NCBI GenBank assembly: GCA_023441125.1
Contig: JAEZQV010000493.1
Location: 1-20,185, forward strand
Length of the DNA stretch: 20,185 nt
Reading direction: 5' to 3'
Origin: Bacillota bacterium
GTDB taxonomy: Bacteria > Bacillota_C > Negativicutes > Sporomusales > Sporomusaceae
Part shown: positions 12,168-20,185 of the stretch, piece by piece
How the letters are laid out: every line of letters starts with the position of its first letter
Numbering within the stretch: position 1 is the stretch's first letter
Translations under genes and position numbers: made by a program
The notes under the pieces: model-generated
Told to the model about the DNA's origin: nothing
The model's database searches: none
The model's input: only the letters and a program-made list of their open reading frames with translations

Positions 12168-13436
12168 ATGTTGGATATTAAATTTGTCCGGGACAACCCT
12201 GAAAAGGTGGAGCAGGCCCTGAAAAACCGGGGATCAGCCATGAGCCTGGCGGAGTTTATCGGCCGTGAGAAAGAACGGCGGGAACTGCTGGCACAAGTAG
12301 AAGTTCTGAAAAACAAACGGAATACTGTTTCCCAGGAAATCAGCAAAAAGAAAAAAGCCGGTGAAAATGCCGACGACATGATTGTGGAGATGCGGGAAGT
12401 GGGCGACCGCATCGGCAGTATTGACGCCAAGGTCAAGGAGGTCGAGACGGCCCTTGCCGCTATTATTATGAGCATCCCCAACATGCCCAGTGAGACTGTG
12501 CCGGTGGGCAGGGACGAGCACGATAACCAGGAAGTTCGCCGCTGGGGTACGCCGCGGGAGTTTGCTTTTGCACCGAAAGCGCACTGGGAAGTGGGCGAGC
12601 AGCTGGGAATTCTCGACTTTGAACGGGGCGGCAAAGTAACCGGGGCCCGCTTTACTTTCTATAAAGGACTGGGCTCCCGGCTGGAACGTTCGCTGATTAA
12701 CTTTATGCTTGATCTGCATACCAGGGAACATGGCTATACTGAGTTTTTCCCGCCGTTTATCGTCAATGAAGCCAGTATGACTGGCACCGGGCAGTTACCC
12801 AAGTTTGCACAGGATATGTTTAAGCTGGAAGGGCTGGATTACTATCTCATCCCCACGGCCGAAGTGCCGATTACCAATCTGCACCGTCAGGAAATTCTGG
12901 ACGGCAAAGACCTGCCGCTCTACTATACTGCCTACAGCGCCTGTTTCCGGGCCGAGGCCGGGGCGGCCGGCCGGGATACCCGCGGCCTGATCCGCCAGCA
13001 TCAGTTCAATAAGGTAGAGATGGTTAAATTCAGTCTGCCGGAAGAGTCCTATAACGAACTGGAAAAACTCACGCTGAATGCCGAGAAAGTGCTGCAACTG
13101 TTGGGCTTGCCCTACCGGACGATGCTTTTATGCACCGGCGACATGGGCTTTTCCTCGGCTAAGACGTACGATCTTGAGGTCTGGCTGCCCAGCTTTACTA
13201 CATATCGCGAAATATCGTCCTGTTCTAATTTTGAGGATTTCCAGGCTCGCCGGGCAGAAATTAAATTCCGCCGTGAGCCCAAGGCCAAGCCGGAGTTTGT
13301 CCATACCCTGAACGGCTCGGGCGTTGCCATTGGCCGGACGGTGGCCGCAATTTTGGAAAACTACCAGCAGGCAGACGGATCGGTAATGGTGCCTGAATTG
13401 TTGCGGCCCTATATGGGCGTCGATGTGATTAAGTAA
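12168..13436 (+). CDS. serS: Seryl-tRNA synthetase
   Basis: The product has 422 residues, the usual length. ATG 12168 follows AAGGAGG and gives the standard N-terminus [16 protein letters not shown]; the frame upstream runs through the T-box leader and is not translated. Residues 25-100 form the long antiparallel coiled-coil arm that grips tRNA-Ser ([20 protein letters not shown]). Class II motif 2 is [22 protein letters not shown], and motif 3 is [15 protein letters not shown], ending [10 protein letters not shown]. The enzyme charges tRNA-Ser (and tRNA-Sec). It stands alone between its T-box and the glycine riboswitch. Confidence 0.98.
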   Translation: MLDIKFVRDNPEKVEQALKNRGSAMSLAEFIGREKERRELLAQVEVLKNKRNTVSQEISKKKKAGENADDMIVEMREVGDRIGSIDAKVKEVETALAAIIMSIPNMPSETVPVGRDEHDNQEVRRWGTPREFAFAPKAHWEVGEQLGILDFERGGKVTGARFTFYKGLGSRLERSLINFMLDLHTREHGYTEFFPPFIVNEASMTGTGQLPKFAQDMFKLEGLDYYLIPTAEVPITNLHRQEILDGKDLPLYYTAYSACFRAEAGAAGRDTRGLIRQHQFNKVEMVKFSLPEESYNELEKLTLNAEKVLQLLGLPYRTMLLCTGDMGFSSAKTYDLEVWLPSFTTYREISSCSNFEDFQARRAEIKFRREPKAKPEFVHTLNGSGVAIGRTVAAILENYQQADGSVMVPELLRPYMGVDVIK

Positions 13437-13445
13437 AATTAAGTA

Positions 13446-13475
13446 TTGACAGCCATTCTTTTCCTTTGTTAGAAT
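13446..13475 (+). promoter_or_regulatory. Promoter of the glycine riboswitch-gcv operon
   Basis: A perfect TTGACA (13446-13451) is followed after 18 bases by TAGAAT (13470-13475), ten bases after the serS stop and about 40 bases before the riboswitch. Confidence 0.75.
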
Positions 13476-13511
13476 TAATTTAACAATCAAATAATGTCAG
13501 GATGATGGTTA

Positions 13512-13671
13512 TAGGAGAGATCGCCTGCGGGCGGCGCCGAAGGAGTAAGCACTTTGTCAAACTCTCAGGCAAAAGGACTGTAACCGGACTATACTCTGGA
13601 GAGCACAGCCGCTTTTGGGCGGGTGTCACCGATGGGGAGCCCTGTCAGGGCAAATCTCTCAGGTACAATGG
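13512..13671 (+). promoter_or_regulatory. Tandem glycine riboswitch
   Basis: Two glycine aptamers lie in series. The first (about 13512-13587) starts at GGAGAGATCGCC, has the GCGCCGAAGGAGTAAGC core and ends with CTCTCAGGCAAAAGGACTG. The second (about 13590-13675) starts at CTCTGGAGAG, has GTCACCGATGGGGAGCCC and ends with CTCTCAGGTACAATGGAC. These elements are diagnostic. It is followed by a terminator, and glycine binding is expected to prevent termination, raising expression of the glycine-degrading operon. Confidence 0.95.
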
Positions 13672-13715
13672 ACAGAGGCAAAGGGAATCAATCCACTTTG
13701 CCTCTGTTTTATTTT
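13672..13715 (+). terminator. Riboswitch-controlled terminator before gcvT
   Basis: ACAGAGGCAAAG (13672-13683) and CTTTGCCTCTGT (13696-13707) form a perfect 12-bp stem, followed by TTTATTTT. Its 5' arm begins where the second aptamer ends, so aptamer folding and the terminator stem compete. Confidence 0.9.
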
Positions 13716-13801
13716 GTCCACTTTTCGCTGTTGTTTACATAGTGGCAGTGGATGATTTCGTACCTTGGGTATCCTAACAACAAGCGAAGGAGATGATTTG
13801 T

Positions 13802-14899
13802 ATGACAGTACAGCAGACGCCGCTTTATGAAACCCATATTCGCTATGGCGGGAAAATTGTTGAGTTTGGCGGCTGGCTGCTTCCGATCCAATATGCGGGC
13901 ATTTTGGAGGAGCATCAGGCTGTCAGGGAAAAAGCCGGCTTATTCGACGTCTCCCATATGGGTGAGGTACTGGTCAAGGGACCGGAGGCTTTGGCTTTTC
14001 TGCAGAAGCTGGTGACCAATGATGTGGCCCGGATGGCGGATACACAGGTGCAGTATACGCCGATGTGTTACCCTGACGGCGGCACGGTGGATGACCTTTT
14101 AATCTACAAATACAGCCAGGAGGAATATCTCCTGGTCATTAACGCAGCTAATATTGACAAGGACTGGCAGTGGCTGCGGGAAAACAGCGGCGGTTTTAAG
14201 GTTGAACTGACAAATCTGTCGGCCTCGACCGCCGAACTGGCCCTGCAGGGACCGCAGGCGGCCGCCATTTTAGGCAAGCTGACCGATGCGCCGTTGGCGG
14301 AACTTAAATATTACTGGTTTTTCCCTGCAGCACGGGTTGCCGGCAAAACCGTTATGCTTTCGCGCACCGGCTATACGGGGGAAGACGGCTTTGAACTCTA
14401 TTGCCGGCCGGAGGAGGCCAGTTATCTCTGGGAAGCCCTGATGGCGGCCGGTAAAGAACTGGGGCTGGCGCCTGCCGGTCTGGGCTGCCGGGACACGTTG
14501 CGGTTTGAGGCAGCGCTGCCGTTATACGGGCATGAACTGGCAGCGGATATTACGCCGCTGGAAGCCGGTCTGGGCAAATTCGTTGTCCTGGCGAAGGGTG
14601 ATTTTAACGGCCGCGAAATTCTGGCCGAACAGCAGCAAAACGGTCTTAAACGCAAGCTGGCTGGTTTTGTTCTGACCGGACGGGGCATACCCCGGGCCGA
14701 ATACCCGGTACTGGCCGACGGCCGCCGGATCGGGACGGTAACCACCGGGTCCTATGCGCCGACGCTGGAGAAAAACATCGGTCTGGCCCTGGTTGAGGCC
14801 GAGTATGCGAAAGTGGGTCAGGGGTTTGCCGTAGAAATCCGCGGGAAACAGGTTCCCGCCACCGTGACAGCCAAACCATTTTATAAAAGAAAGGGGTAA
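13802..14899 (+). CDS. gcvT: Glycine cleavage system T protein (aminomethyltransferase)
   Basis: The product has 365 residues, the family's usual length. ATG 13802 follows GAAGGAGATGATTTG; the ATG 9 bases upstream lies within that ribosome site. N-terminal hallmarks are [23 protein letters not shown] and FDVSHMGEV. Later come [19 protein letters not shown] and [20 protein letters not shown]. It transfers the aminomethyl group's carbon from lipoylated GcvH to tetrahydrofolate and releases ammonia. It is the first gene of the riboswitch operon, and gcvH follows after five bases. Confidence 0.98.
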   Translation: MTVQQTPLYETHIRYGGKIVEFGGWLLPIQYAGILEEHQAVREKAGLFDVSHMGEVLVKGPEALAFLQKLVTNDVARMADTQVQYTPMCYPDGGTVDDLLIYKYSQEEYLLVINAANIDKDWQWLRENSGGFKVELTNLSASTAELALQGPQAAAILGKLTDAPLAELKYYWFFPAARVAGKTVMLSRTGYTGEDGFELYCRPEEASYLWEALMAAGKELGLAPAGLGCRDTLRFEAALPLYGHELAADITPLEAGLGKFVVLAKGDFNGREILAEQQQNGLKRKLAGFVLTGRGIPRAEYPVLADGRRIGTVTTGSYAPTLEKNIGLALVEAEYAKVGQGFAVEIRGKQVPATVTAKPFYKRKG

Positions 14900-14904
14900 T
14901 TATA

Positions 14905-15294
14905 ATGAACATTCCGCAGGAACTCAAGTATTCCAAAGATCATGAGTGGGTTAGAGTAGAGGGCAATACCGCCACAATTGGCATTACCGATTACGCTCAG
15001 TCCCAACTGGGTGACGTGGTATTCGTGGAATTGCCGGAGGAAGGCGCCGAACTGGACGCCCATCAGGGACTGTCGGTAGTGGAGTCGGTCAAGGCCGTGT
15101 CGGACATCTATGCGCCGTTAGCCGGCAAGGTGATCGCCGTCAATGAAACTCTGGCCGATGCTCCCGAAACCATCAATCAGGATCCGTATGGCGACGGCTG
15201 GATTGCCAAACTGGAATTGAGCGATGCGGCGCAACTGGCAGACCTTTTGGACAGCGAAGCTTATGAGAAGCTGGTTGCCGAGGGAGGGCATTGA
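14905..15294 (+). CDS. gcvH: Glycine cleavage system H protein (lipoyl carrier)
   Basis: The product has 129 residues and starts at ATG 14905 after GAAAGGGGTAATTAT. The lipoyl attachment site is Lys63 in [17 protein letters not shown], and the N-terminus [13 protein letters not shown] is typical. The lipoyl arm shuttles the aminomethyl intermediate between the P, T and L proteins. GcvPA starts one base after the stop codon. The lipoylation genes later in the operon probably act on this protein. Confidence 0.98.
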   Translation: MNIPQELKYSKDHEWVRVEGNTATIGITDYAQSQLGDVVFVELPEEGAELDAHQGLSVVESVKAVSDIYAPLAGKVIAVNETLADAPETINQDPYGDGWIAKLELSDAAQLADLLDSEAYEKLVAEGGH

Positions 15295-15295
15295 T

Positions 15296-16639
15296 ATGCG
15301 GCGGAGCTATCTGCCTCATACCGGCGAAGACCGGGAGAAAATGCTGCAGGCTATCGGCGTAAAGGCGATTGACGATTTATTCACCGATATTCCGGCAGGG
15401 CTGCGCCTTAACCGGCAGCTCTCGCTGCCGCCGGCTTTATCGGAGCCGGAACTGGCCCGGCATCTGGCCGGCCTGGCCGAAAAAAATGCCCATGCGGCAG
15501 AGTATGCCTGTTTTCTCGGTGCGGGCGCCTATGACCATTACATCCCCAGCGTCATTGACCATGTGCTCAGGCAATCCGAGTTTTATACAGCGTATACCCA
15601 GTATCAGCCGGAGATCGCCCAGGGCTATCTGCAGGCCTTATGGGAATACCAGAGCCTAATCTGTGAAATAACCGGTATGGCGGTAGCCAATGCCTCCCTG
15701 TATGACGGCGGCACCGGCCTGGCCGAAGCGGCCATGATGGCGGCCGGAGCCACCGGGCGCAGCGAACTGCTGGTGGCCGGCAGCGTTCATCCCTATTACC
15801 GTACTGTTCTCAGGACCTATGCCGTGGACCGGGGTTATAAACTGGTCGAACTGGGTTATGCGGACGGGCAGATCGACAGCACCGAGCTGGCGAGCAAGCT
15901 GGGCAAAACGGTGGCGGCTGTCATCGTTCAGACACCGAACTTCTTCGGCTGCCTGGAAGATATCGGCGCCGTAGCCGCGGCGGCCCACGCGCAGGGGGCG
16001 CTCCTGATTACCGCGGTTGACCCTGTTTCCCTGGCCTTGCTCGAAGCTCCCGGCAAACTTGGCGCCGACATTGTGGTCGGAGAAGGCCAGAGCCTGGGGA
16101 TTCCGCTGGCGTTTGGCGGTCCATACCTTGGCTTTTTTGCCACCACCGACAAACTGATGCGCAAGATGCCGGGACGCATTGTCGGCCAGACGACCGATCA
16201 GGCCGGCAACCGCGGCTTTGTGCTGACGCTGCAGGCGCGTGAACAGCACATTCGCCGGGAAAAGGCGACCTCCAATATCTGCTCCAATGAAGCGCTGTGC
16301 GCGCTGGCAGCCGCGGTCTATTTAAATACCGTCGGCAAAGAGGGGTTTCAACAGGTTGCGCAGCAGTGCGCGCAAAAAGCCCATTATGCCTGCCGGCAGC
16401 TGCTTGACCGCGGCTGTGAAGCCGTGTTTGCCGCTCCGTTCTTCAAAGAGTTTGTGGTCCGCGTGAACAAGCCGGTTGCCGACATCAATCGCCGGCTGCT
16501 GCAGGATAAAATTATCGGCGGACTCGACCTAGGCGCCTATTATCCTGAACTGGCCGGCTGCATGCTGCTGGCAGTTACGGAAAAACGGACCCGGCAGGAA
16601 ATTGACCGGCTGGCGGCCGGATTGGGGGCGATGCTATGA
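15296..16639 (+). CDS. gcvPA: Glycine dehydrogenase (decarboxylating) subunit 1
   Basis: The product has 447 residues. ATG 15296 follows GAGGGAGGGC and starts [21 protein letters not shown], the standard beginning; the frame extending to 15224 runs back through gcvH and is not used. Motifs include [30 protein letters not shown] and the C-terminal [21 protein letters not shown] of the alpha chain of the two-subunit P protein. It forms the heterotetramer with GcvPB and lacks the PLP lysine, as expected. It overlaps gcvPB by four bases (ATGA). Confidence 0.98.
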   Translation: MRRSYLPHTGEDREKMLQAIGVKAIDDLFTDIPAGLRLNRQLSLPPALSEPELARHLAGLAEKNAHAAEYACFLGAGAYDHYIPSVIDHVLRQSEFYTAYTQYQPEIAQGYLQALWEYQSLICEITGMAVANASLYDGGTGLAEAAMMAAGATGRSELLVAGSVHPYYRTVLRTYAVDRGYKLVELGYADGQIDSTELASKLGKTVAAVIVQTPNFFGCLEDIGAVAAAAHAQGALLITAVDPVSLALLEAPGKLGADIVVGEGQSLGIPLAFGGPYLGFFATTDKLMRKMPGRIVGQTTDQAGNRGFVLTLQAREQHIRREKATSNICSNEALCALAAAVYLNTVGKEGFQQVAQQCAQKAHYACRQLLDRGCEAVFAAPFFKEFVVRVNKPVADINRRLLQDKIIGGLDLGAYYPELAGCMLLAVTEKRTRQEIDRLAAGLGAML

Positions 16640-18087
16640 ATCAGAAAAAAGCCTTGATTTTTGAACTGAGCAAGCCGGGCCGCACGGCCCTGGACCTGCC
16701 GGCCTGTGATGTGCCGGCCACTCAGGTGGAGGAGCTGATTCCCGCTGCCTTTTTAAGACAGGAGCCGGCCAAGCTGCCGGAAGTCAGCCAGCCTGACCTG
16801 ATGCGCCACTATACCGGTTTGGCCGGGCGCAATTTTGGCGTGGATTCCGGCTTTTATCCGCTGGGATCGTGTACTATGAAGTATAATCCCAAAATTAATG
16901 AAGATGTCAGCCGTCTGCCCGGCCTGGCCCTGATTCATCCCCTGCAGGACAGTCAAGCTGTACAGGGCGCTTTAGAAGTGCTCTACAATATGGAACAATA
17001 TCTGGCCGAAATCGCCGGCATGGATGCCGTCACGATGCAGCCGGTGGCCGGCGCCCACGGCGAACTGACCGGTCTTAAGCTTATCCGCGCCTTTCACCGG
17101 CACCGGGGCCAAAACCGGACCAAGGTAATTGTCCCGGATTCGGCTCACGGCACTAACCCGGCGACTGCTGCGGTCTGCGGCCTGGATATTGTCGAGATCA
17201 AATCCCATGCCGACGGCGCCGTTGATCTGGCAGCCCTCCGGGCCGCGGTCGGTGAGGATACGGCGGCCCTGATGCTGACTAACCCCAGCACGCTGGGACT
17301 GTTTGAGAAGAATATCGAAGAAATTGCTCACATCGTACATGCGGCCGGCGGTCTCCTGTATTATGACGGGGCCAATGCCAATGCCATTATGGGCATTACC
17401 CGTCCCGGGGATATGGGCTTTGATGTCGTCCATTTTAACCTGCATAAGACCTTTAGTACGCCGCACGGCGGCGGCGGGCCGGGATCGGGCCCGATTGGCG
17501 TAAAAAAAGAACTGATTCCCTTCCTGCCACTGCCGGTTATCGTTAAAGACAACGATACTTACCGCTGGGAGGAAGACAGACCGCTCTCCATTGGCAAAAT
17601 TCATTCGTTCTACGGCAACTTCGGGGTGATTGTCAGGGCCTATGCCTATATCCGGGCCATGGGGCCGGACGGCCTGAAGACGGCCAGTCAGGATGCCGTA
17701 TTGAATGCCAACTACTGTCTTAGCCAGCTTAAAGGCCATTTCTATGCGCCCTTTGACCGGTTCTGCATGCATGAATGCATTATTACCTCCCGGGAACAAA
17801 AAGACTATGGCGTCCGTACGCTGGACATTGCCAAGCGCCTGCTGGACTACGGCTATCATCCCCCCACAATCTATTTCCCGCTGATTGTGGAGGAGGCCAT
17901 GATGATCGAACCGACGGAAACCGAGAGCAAAGAGACCCTGGACGGATTTATTGCCGTGATGCGCCGGATTGCGGCGGAAGCAGCCGAGGATGCCTCGCTG
18001 GTGACCGGTGCGCCGCGCACGACAGTGGTCGGCCGGCTGGATGAGGCCACGGCGGCCCGCAAACCGGTGGTAAAATGGCAGGGGTAG
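16636..18087 (+). CDS. gcvPB: Glycine dehydrogenase (decarboxylating) subunit 2, PLP-binding
   Basis: The product has 483 residues and starts at ATG 16636 within the gcvPA stop. Its features are [36 protein letters not shown], a PLP-loop region [12 protein letters not shown], and the PLP lysine Lys271 in [16 protein letters not shown]. With GcvPA it decarboxylates glycine and loads the methylamine on GcvH. Its end overlaps the next gene by 13 bases, so the radical SAM gene is cotranslated with the glycine cleavage genes. Confidence 0.98.
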   Translation: MNQKKALIFELSKPGRTALDLPACDVPATQVEELIPAAFLRQEPAKLPEVSQPDLMRHYTGLAGRNFGVDSGFYPLGSCTMKYNPKINEDVSRLPGLALIHPLQDSQAVQGALEVLYNMEQYLAEIAGMDAVTMQPVAGAHGELTGLKLIRAFHRHRGQNRTKVIVPDSAHGTNPATAAVCGLDIVEIKSHADGAVDLAALRAAVGEDTAALMLTNPSTLGLFEKNIEEIAHIVHAAGGLLYYDGANANAIMGITRPGDMGFDVVHFNLHKTFSTPHGGGGPGSGPIGVKKELIPFLPLPVIVKDNDTYRWEEDRPLSIGKIHSFYGNFGVIVRAYAYIRAMGPDGLKTASQDAVLNANYCLSQLKGHFYAPFDRFCMHECIITSREQKDYGVRTLDIAKRLLDYGYHPPTIYFPLIVEEAMMIEPTETESKETLDGFIAVMRRIAAEAAEDASLVTGAPRTTVVGRLDEATAARKPVVKWQG

Positions 18088-18908
18088 AACGCCTGCCGCT
18101 GCCGGACACCATTCGCTTTGCCTACCCGCACAAGACCAAACCGGTGAGCGTGACCGGTACCGCCTGTGAGCTTAACTGCGCTCATTGCGGCGGGCATTAT
18201 TTACAGCACATGCAGCCGCTGGCGGCTATAACCTCGGCCGGTGCGGATGCCAGTGCCAGCTGGCTGGTTAGCGGCGGCTGCCAAGCCGACGGAGCCGTGC
18301 CCGTCGGCGAACATCTGGCGAGGCTGGCGGAACTCAAACAGCACCGGCGGTTTAACATGCATGTCGGTCTGGTAAGCGAGCAGGAGATCGAGCGGCTGGC
18401 GCCGCTGGCCGATTGCGTATCCTTCGATTTTGTCGCCGATAATGCCACCATTGGGGAAGTATTCGGCACCGGACGGACAGCCGCTGATTATGTGGCCTGC
18501 TACCAGGCTCTTAGGCGCCGGGTACGGGTATTGCCGCATATCTGCATTGGCCTCAAGGGCGGCCAAATCAGCGGCGAATACCAGGCTTTAGAACTGTTGC
18601 GGGAACTGGGGGCCGAGGCGCTGACTTTTATCGTCTTCATGCCGACGCGCGGCACCCGTTACGCCGACAGGCAGCCGCCCGCGCTCCAGGAGACGGCCCG
18701 GTTATTGAGTCATGCCCGGCTCCTGTTCGCCGATATCCCGCTGAGCCTGGGGTGCATGCGCCCCGGCGGGCGCTATCGGGAAGAACTGGATAAGTGGGCT
18801 GTCCGCATTGGTTTTGACAGCGTGGTCAACCCGGCCCCGGCCGCTGTAAAACTGGCCGATAAGCTGGGTTTGGCTGTAACCCGGGGAGAGGTGTGCTGGG
18901 CCTTATGA
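18075..18908 (+). CDS. Radical SAM protein, LipS1/LipS2-type lipoyl synthase component
   Basis: The product has 277 residues and starts at ATG 18075 inside gcvPB. The radical SAM cluster motif is Cys31-x3-Cys35-x2-Cys38 (CELNCAHC). Further features are [27 protein letters not shown] and a Cys at GCMRPGG. It is similar in order and length to one of the two radical SAM proteins (LipS1 and LipS2, often annotated as biotin synthase-like) that together replace LipA in making the lipoyl cofactor. The evidence is the setting: it follows gcvPB, it is paired with a second radical SAM gene and a lipoate ligase-family gene, and GcvH needs lipoylation. I do not assign which of the two it is. Confidence 0.75.
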   Translation: MAGVERLPLPDTIRFAYPHKTKPVSVTGTACELNCAHCGGHYLQHMQPLAAITSAGADASASWLVSGGCQADGAVPVGEHLARLAELKQHRRFNMHVGLVSEQEIERLAPLADCVSFDFVADNATIGEVFGTGRTAADYVACYQALRRRVRVLPHICIGLKGGQISGEYQALELLRELGAEALTFIVFMPTRGTRYADRQPPALQETARLLSHARLLFADIPLSLGCMRPGGRYREELDKWAVRIGFDSVVNPAPAAVKLADKLGLAVTRGEVCWAL

Positions 18909-19861
18909 GTTTATGGAAACTATCGGCCGGCACGGCCGCGGCTGTTGGCAAGAAACAGCTTAAAACCGATGTATTGCCGACAACGGCTTATATTATGCTG
19001 GGCGAGAAATGCCGGAACCGTTGCCGGTTCTGCGCCCAGTCGCAGGACAGCTCCGCCCGGAGCGACATGCTGTCGCGGGTTACCTGGCCGGAATATCCCG
19101 GCCAGGAAGCCGCTGAGGCCATTGCCGCCGCCTACCGCGAGGGTCACTTGCAGCGGGCTTGTCTGCAGATTGTCAAGGGTGAGGACAGCTGGCAGACGGG
19201 GGTGGCGGCGCTGGCGGCCCTCGCGCAGGCCGGCTCTGTGCCGGTATGCATTTCCACCGACGTGGAGACGGCAGCGCAGGCCCGGGAATTAATTGACCGG
19301 GGAGCCGACCGTATTTCGCTGGCCCTGGATGCGGCCACCGCCGCCATCTTCCGGGAGGCCAAAGGCGACCAATGGGAAAAGCGCTGGGAACTCTTGCTGA
19401 CCTGCGCCGCTCAGTTGCCCGGGCGGGTCAGCACCCATCTGATCGCCGGCCTGGGTGAAACCGAACAGGAGATGATTACGACCATCGCTGCCTGTCTGGC
19501 TAACGGGATTACCGTCGGGCTGTTTGCTTTCACGCCGGTGCGGGGTACCGCCTGGGCCGCCAAGCAGCCGCCGGCTGTCGGCCATTACCGGCGGCTGCAG
19601 ATTGCCCACTACATCTTAAAACAAGGGTACGGCTCCGGCGTGTTCCAATTCCGGGCCGGCCAACTGACAGGCATTAAGCTGCCGGCCAGTGAACTGGCAA
19701 GGCTCTTAGCCGACGGCAAAGCGTTCGAAACCAGCGGCTGCAGCGGCTGTAACCGGCCGTATTATAACGAACGTCCGGGCAAAATCATGTATAACTATCC
19801 ACGCCCGCTGACCCCGGCTGAAACGGACCGGGCGCTTTCCGAGGCAGGCCGGTTATGGTAG
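18905..19861 (+). CDS. Radical SAM protein, second LipS1/LipS2-type lipoyl synthase component (BioB-like)
   Basis: The product has 318 residues and starts at ATG 18905, overlapping the previous gene by four bases (ATGA). The radical SAM motif is Cys36-x3-Cys40-x2-Cys43 (CRNRCRFC). Further features are RACLQIVKGEDSW and THLIAGLGETEQEM. A C-terminal CSGCNRPYYNERPG (around residues 283-296) carries two further cysteines that may bind a second cluster or sulfur source, as expected of a sulfur-inserting enzyme. BioB-like features make misannotation as biotin synthase likely, but no biotin genes are near. It is cotranscribed with the preceding gene and the ligase gene that begins 34 bases later, so lipoyl synthesis on GcvH is the favoured role. 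Confidence 0.75.
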   Translation: MSLWKLSAGTAAAVGKKQLKTDVLPTTAYIMLGEKCRNRCRFCAQSQDSSARSDMLSRVTWPEYPGQEAAEAIAAAYREGHLQRACLQIVKGEDSWQTGVAALAALAQAGSVPVCISTDVETAAQARELIDRGADRISLALDAATAAIFREAKGDQWEKRWELLLTCAAQLPGRVSTHLIAGLGETEQEMITTIAACLANGITVGLFAFTPVRGTAWAAKQPPAVGHYRRLQIAHYILKQGYGSGVFQFRAGQLTGIKLPASELARLLADGKAFETSGCSGCNRPYYNERPGKIMYNYPRPLTPAETDRALSEAGRLW

Positions 19862-19895
19862 CCGGGCAGCATAGCAGGCAACGGAGGCGGACGCT

Positions 19896-20185
19896 ATGAA
19901 ATGGCGAATGATTACCAGCGGCTTTGGCACTGCGGCCTATAATATGGCGGTGGATGAGGCCGTTTTAAGAGCGCACGCGGCCGGCAGCGTACCGCCGACA
20001 ATCCGTTTTTACGGCTGGAATCCGCCGGCAGTCAGTCTGGGTTACTTTCAAAAGGCGCAGGCTGAGGTCGATATCGAGGCGTGCCGCCGGGCGGGGGTGG
20101 CTGTTGTCAGGCGCCTGACAGGCGGGCGGGCCGTACTGCATGACCGGGAACTTACCTATAGTATTGTCGTCAGCGAGGATCATCC
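19896..20185 (+). CDS. Lipoate-protein ligase family protein (N-terminal part, runs off window)
   Basis: ATG 19896 follows ACGGAGGCGGACG. The 96 residues visible carry the hallmarks of the LplA/LipB/BirA fold: GTAAYNMAVDEAVLRAH near the N-terminus, RFYGWNPPAVSLGYFQ, and RRLTGGRAVLHDRELTYSIV, in which GGRAVLHD is the conserved substrate-binding loop. Such proteins attach lipoate or octanoate to the Lys of GcvH. Whether it is an LplA-type ligase or an octanoyltransferase (LipM/LipL) cannot be decided from the part seen. It is the last visible gene of the gcv operon. Confidence 0.9.
   Translation, partial: MKWRMITSGFGTAAYNMAVDEAVLRAHAAGSVPPTIRFYGWNPPAVSLGYFQKAQAEVDIEACRRAGVAVVRRLTGGRAVLHDRELTYSIVVSEDH

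Noticed and set aside
12119..12634. 171-residue minus-strand frame
   Set aside because: It is antisense to serS; GC-rich codon use on one strand keeps the other strand open.
13502..13777. 91-residue plus-strand frame
   Set aside because: It covers the tandem glycine riboswitch and its terminator; the bases are explained by RNA structure.
16972..17859. 295-residue minus-strand frame
   Set aside because: It is antisense to gcvPB, a certain gene; long antisense frames are common in GC-rich coding DNA.
1..20185. CRISPR array, tRNA, rRNA or insertion sequence
   Set aside because: No regularly spaced repeats, no cloverleaf or rRNA sequence and no transposase were seen on either strand by eye.

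Overview
The window falls into two parts that differ in base composition and gene type. Positions 1 to about 10,790 are moderately AT-rich. They carry phage-like and accessory genes: small tightly packed hypothetical genes, a lysis-type overlapping gene pair, an IbrA/IbrB-type pair, cargo genes and DNA-repair genes. Positions about 10,800 to 20,185 are GC-richer and hold ordinary chromosomal genes: a truncated uracil-DNA glycosylase, an HD-GYP protein, serS behind a T-box, and a glycine cleavage operon behind a tandem glycine riboswitch. T-box and glycine-riboswitch control, GAAC-N4-GTTC SOS boxes and strong AGGAGG ribosome sites point to a Firmicute. A spanin-like gene pair would make sense in a diderm Firmicute (Negativicutes, for example Sporomusaceae), but that placement is an inference.

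Left part. 1-602: the end of a gene, then two heavily overlapping frames that each encode an N-terminal hydrophobic segment plus a coiled coil, closed by a terminator. This resembles a phage spanin pair. 850-2270: a two-gene unit of unknown function (a small Cys-rich protein and a membrane-anchored protein) with its own terminator. 2314-3081: an oppositely oriented two-TM protein resembling DUF4760. 3424-4320: four small minus-strand genes, one of only 57 aa. They are transcribed from a divergent control region shared with a plus-strand early-type gene series (4467-8457). That series includes a consensus promoter embedded in a palindromic operator (5167-5207) and the IbrA/IbrB-like pair (6004-7808). 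8503-9130: an SOS box inside a promoter drives two small genes. Ku (9233-10036) and an intact family-4 uracil-DNA glycosylase (minus strand, 10073-10750) complete a DNA-repair cluster. Immediately upstream of the intact glycosylase lies the GC-richer 5' part of a second glycosylase gene, broken at about position 10,785. This looks like the junction between the accessory element and the chromosome. No integrase, terminase or replication gene is present, so the element is only partly seen.

Right part. A c-di-GMP phosphodiesterase-type HD-GYP protein (11239-11823) is followed by a serine T-box (specifier UCC) and serS. A tandem glycine riboswitch with a terminator then controls gcvT-gcvH-gcvPA-gcvPB. 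The same run continues with two radical SAM proteins that I read as the LipS1/LipS2-type two-protein lipoyl synthase, and with the start of a lipoate ligase family gene. The operon therefore seems to encode the glycine cleavage enzymes together with the machinery to lipoylate GcvH. The L-protein (dihydrolipoamide dehydrogenase) is not in the window.
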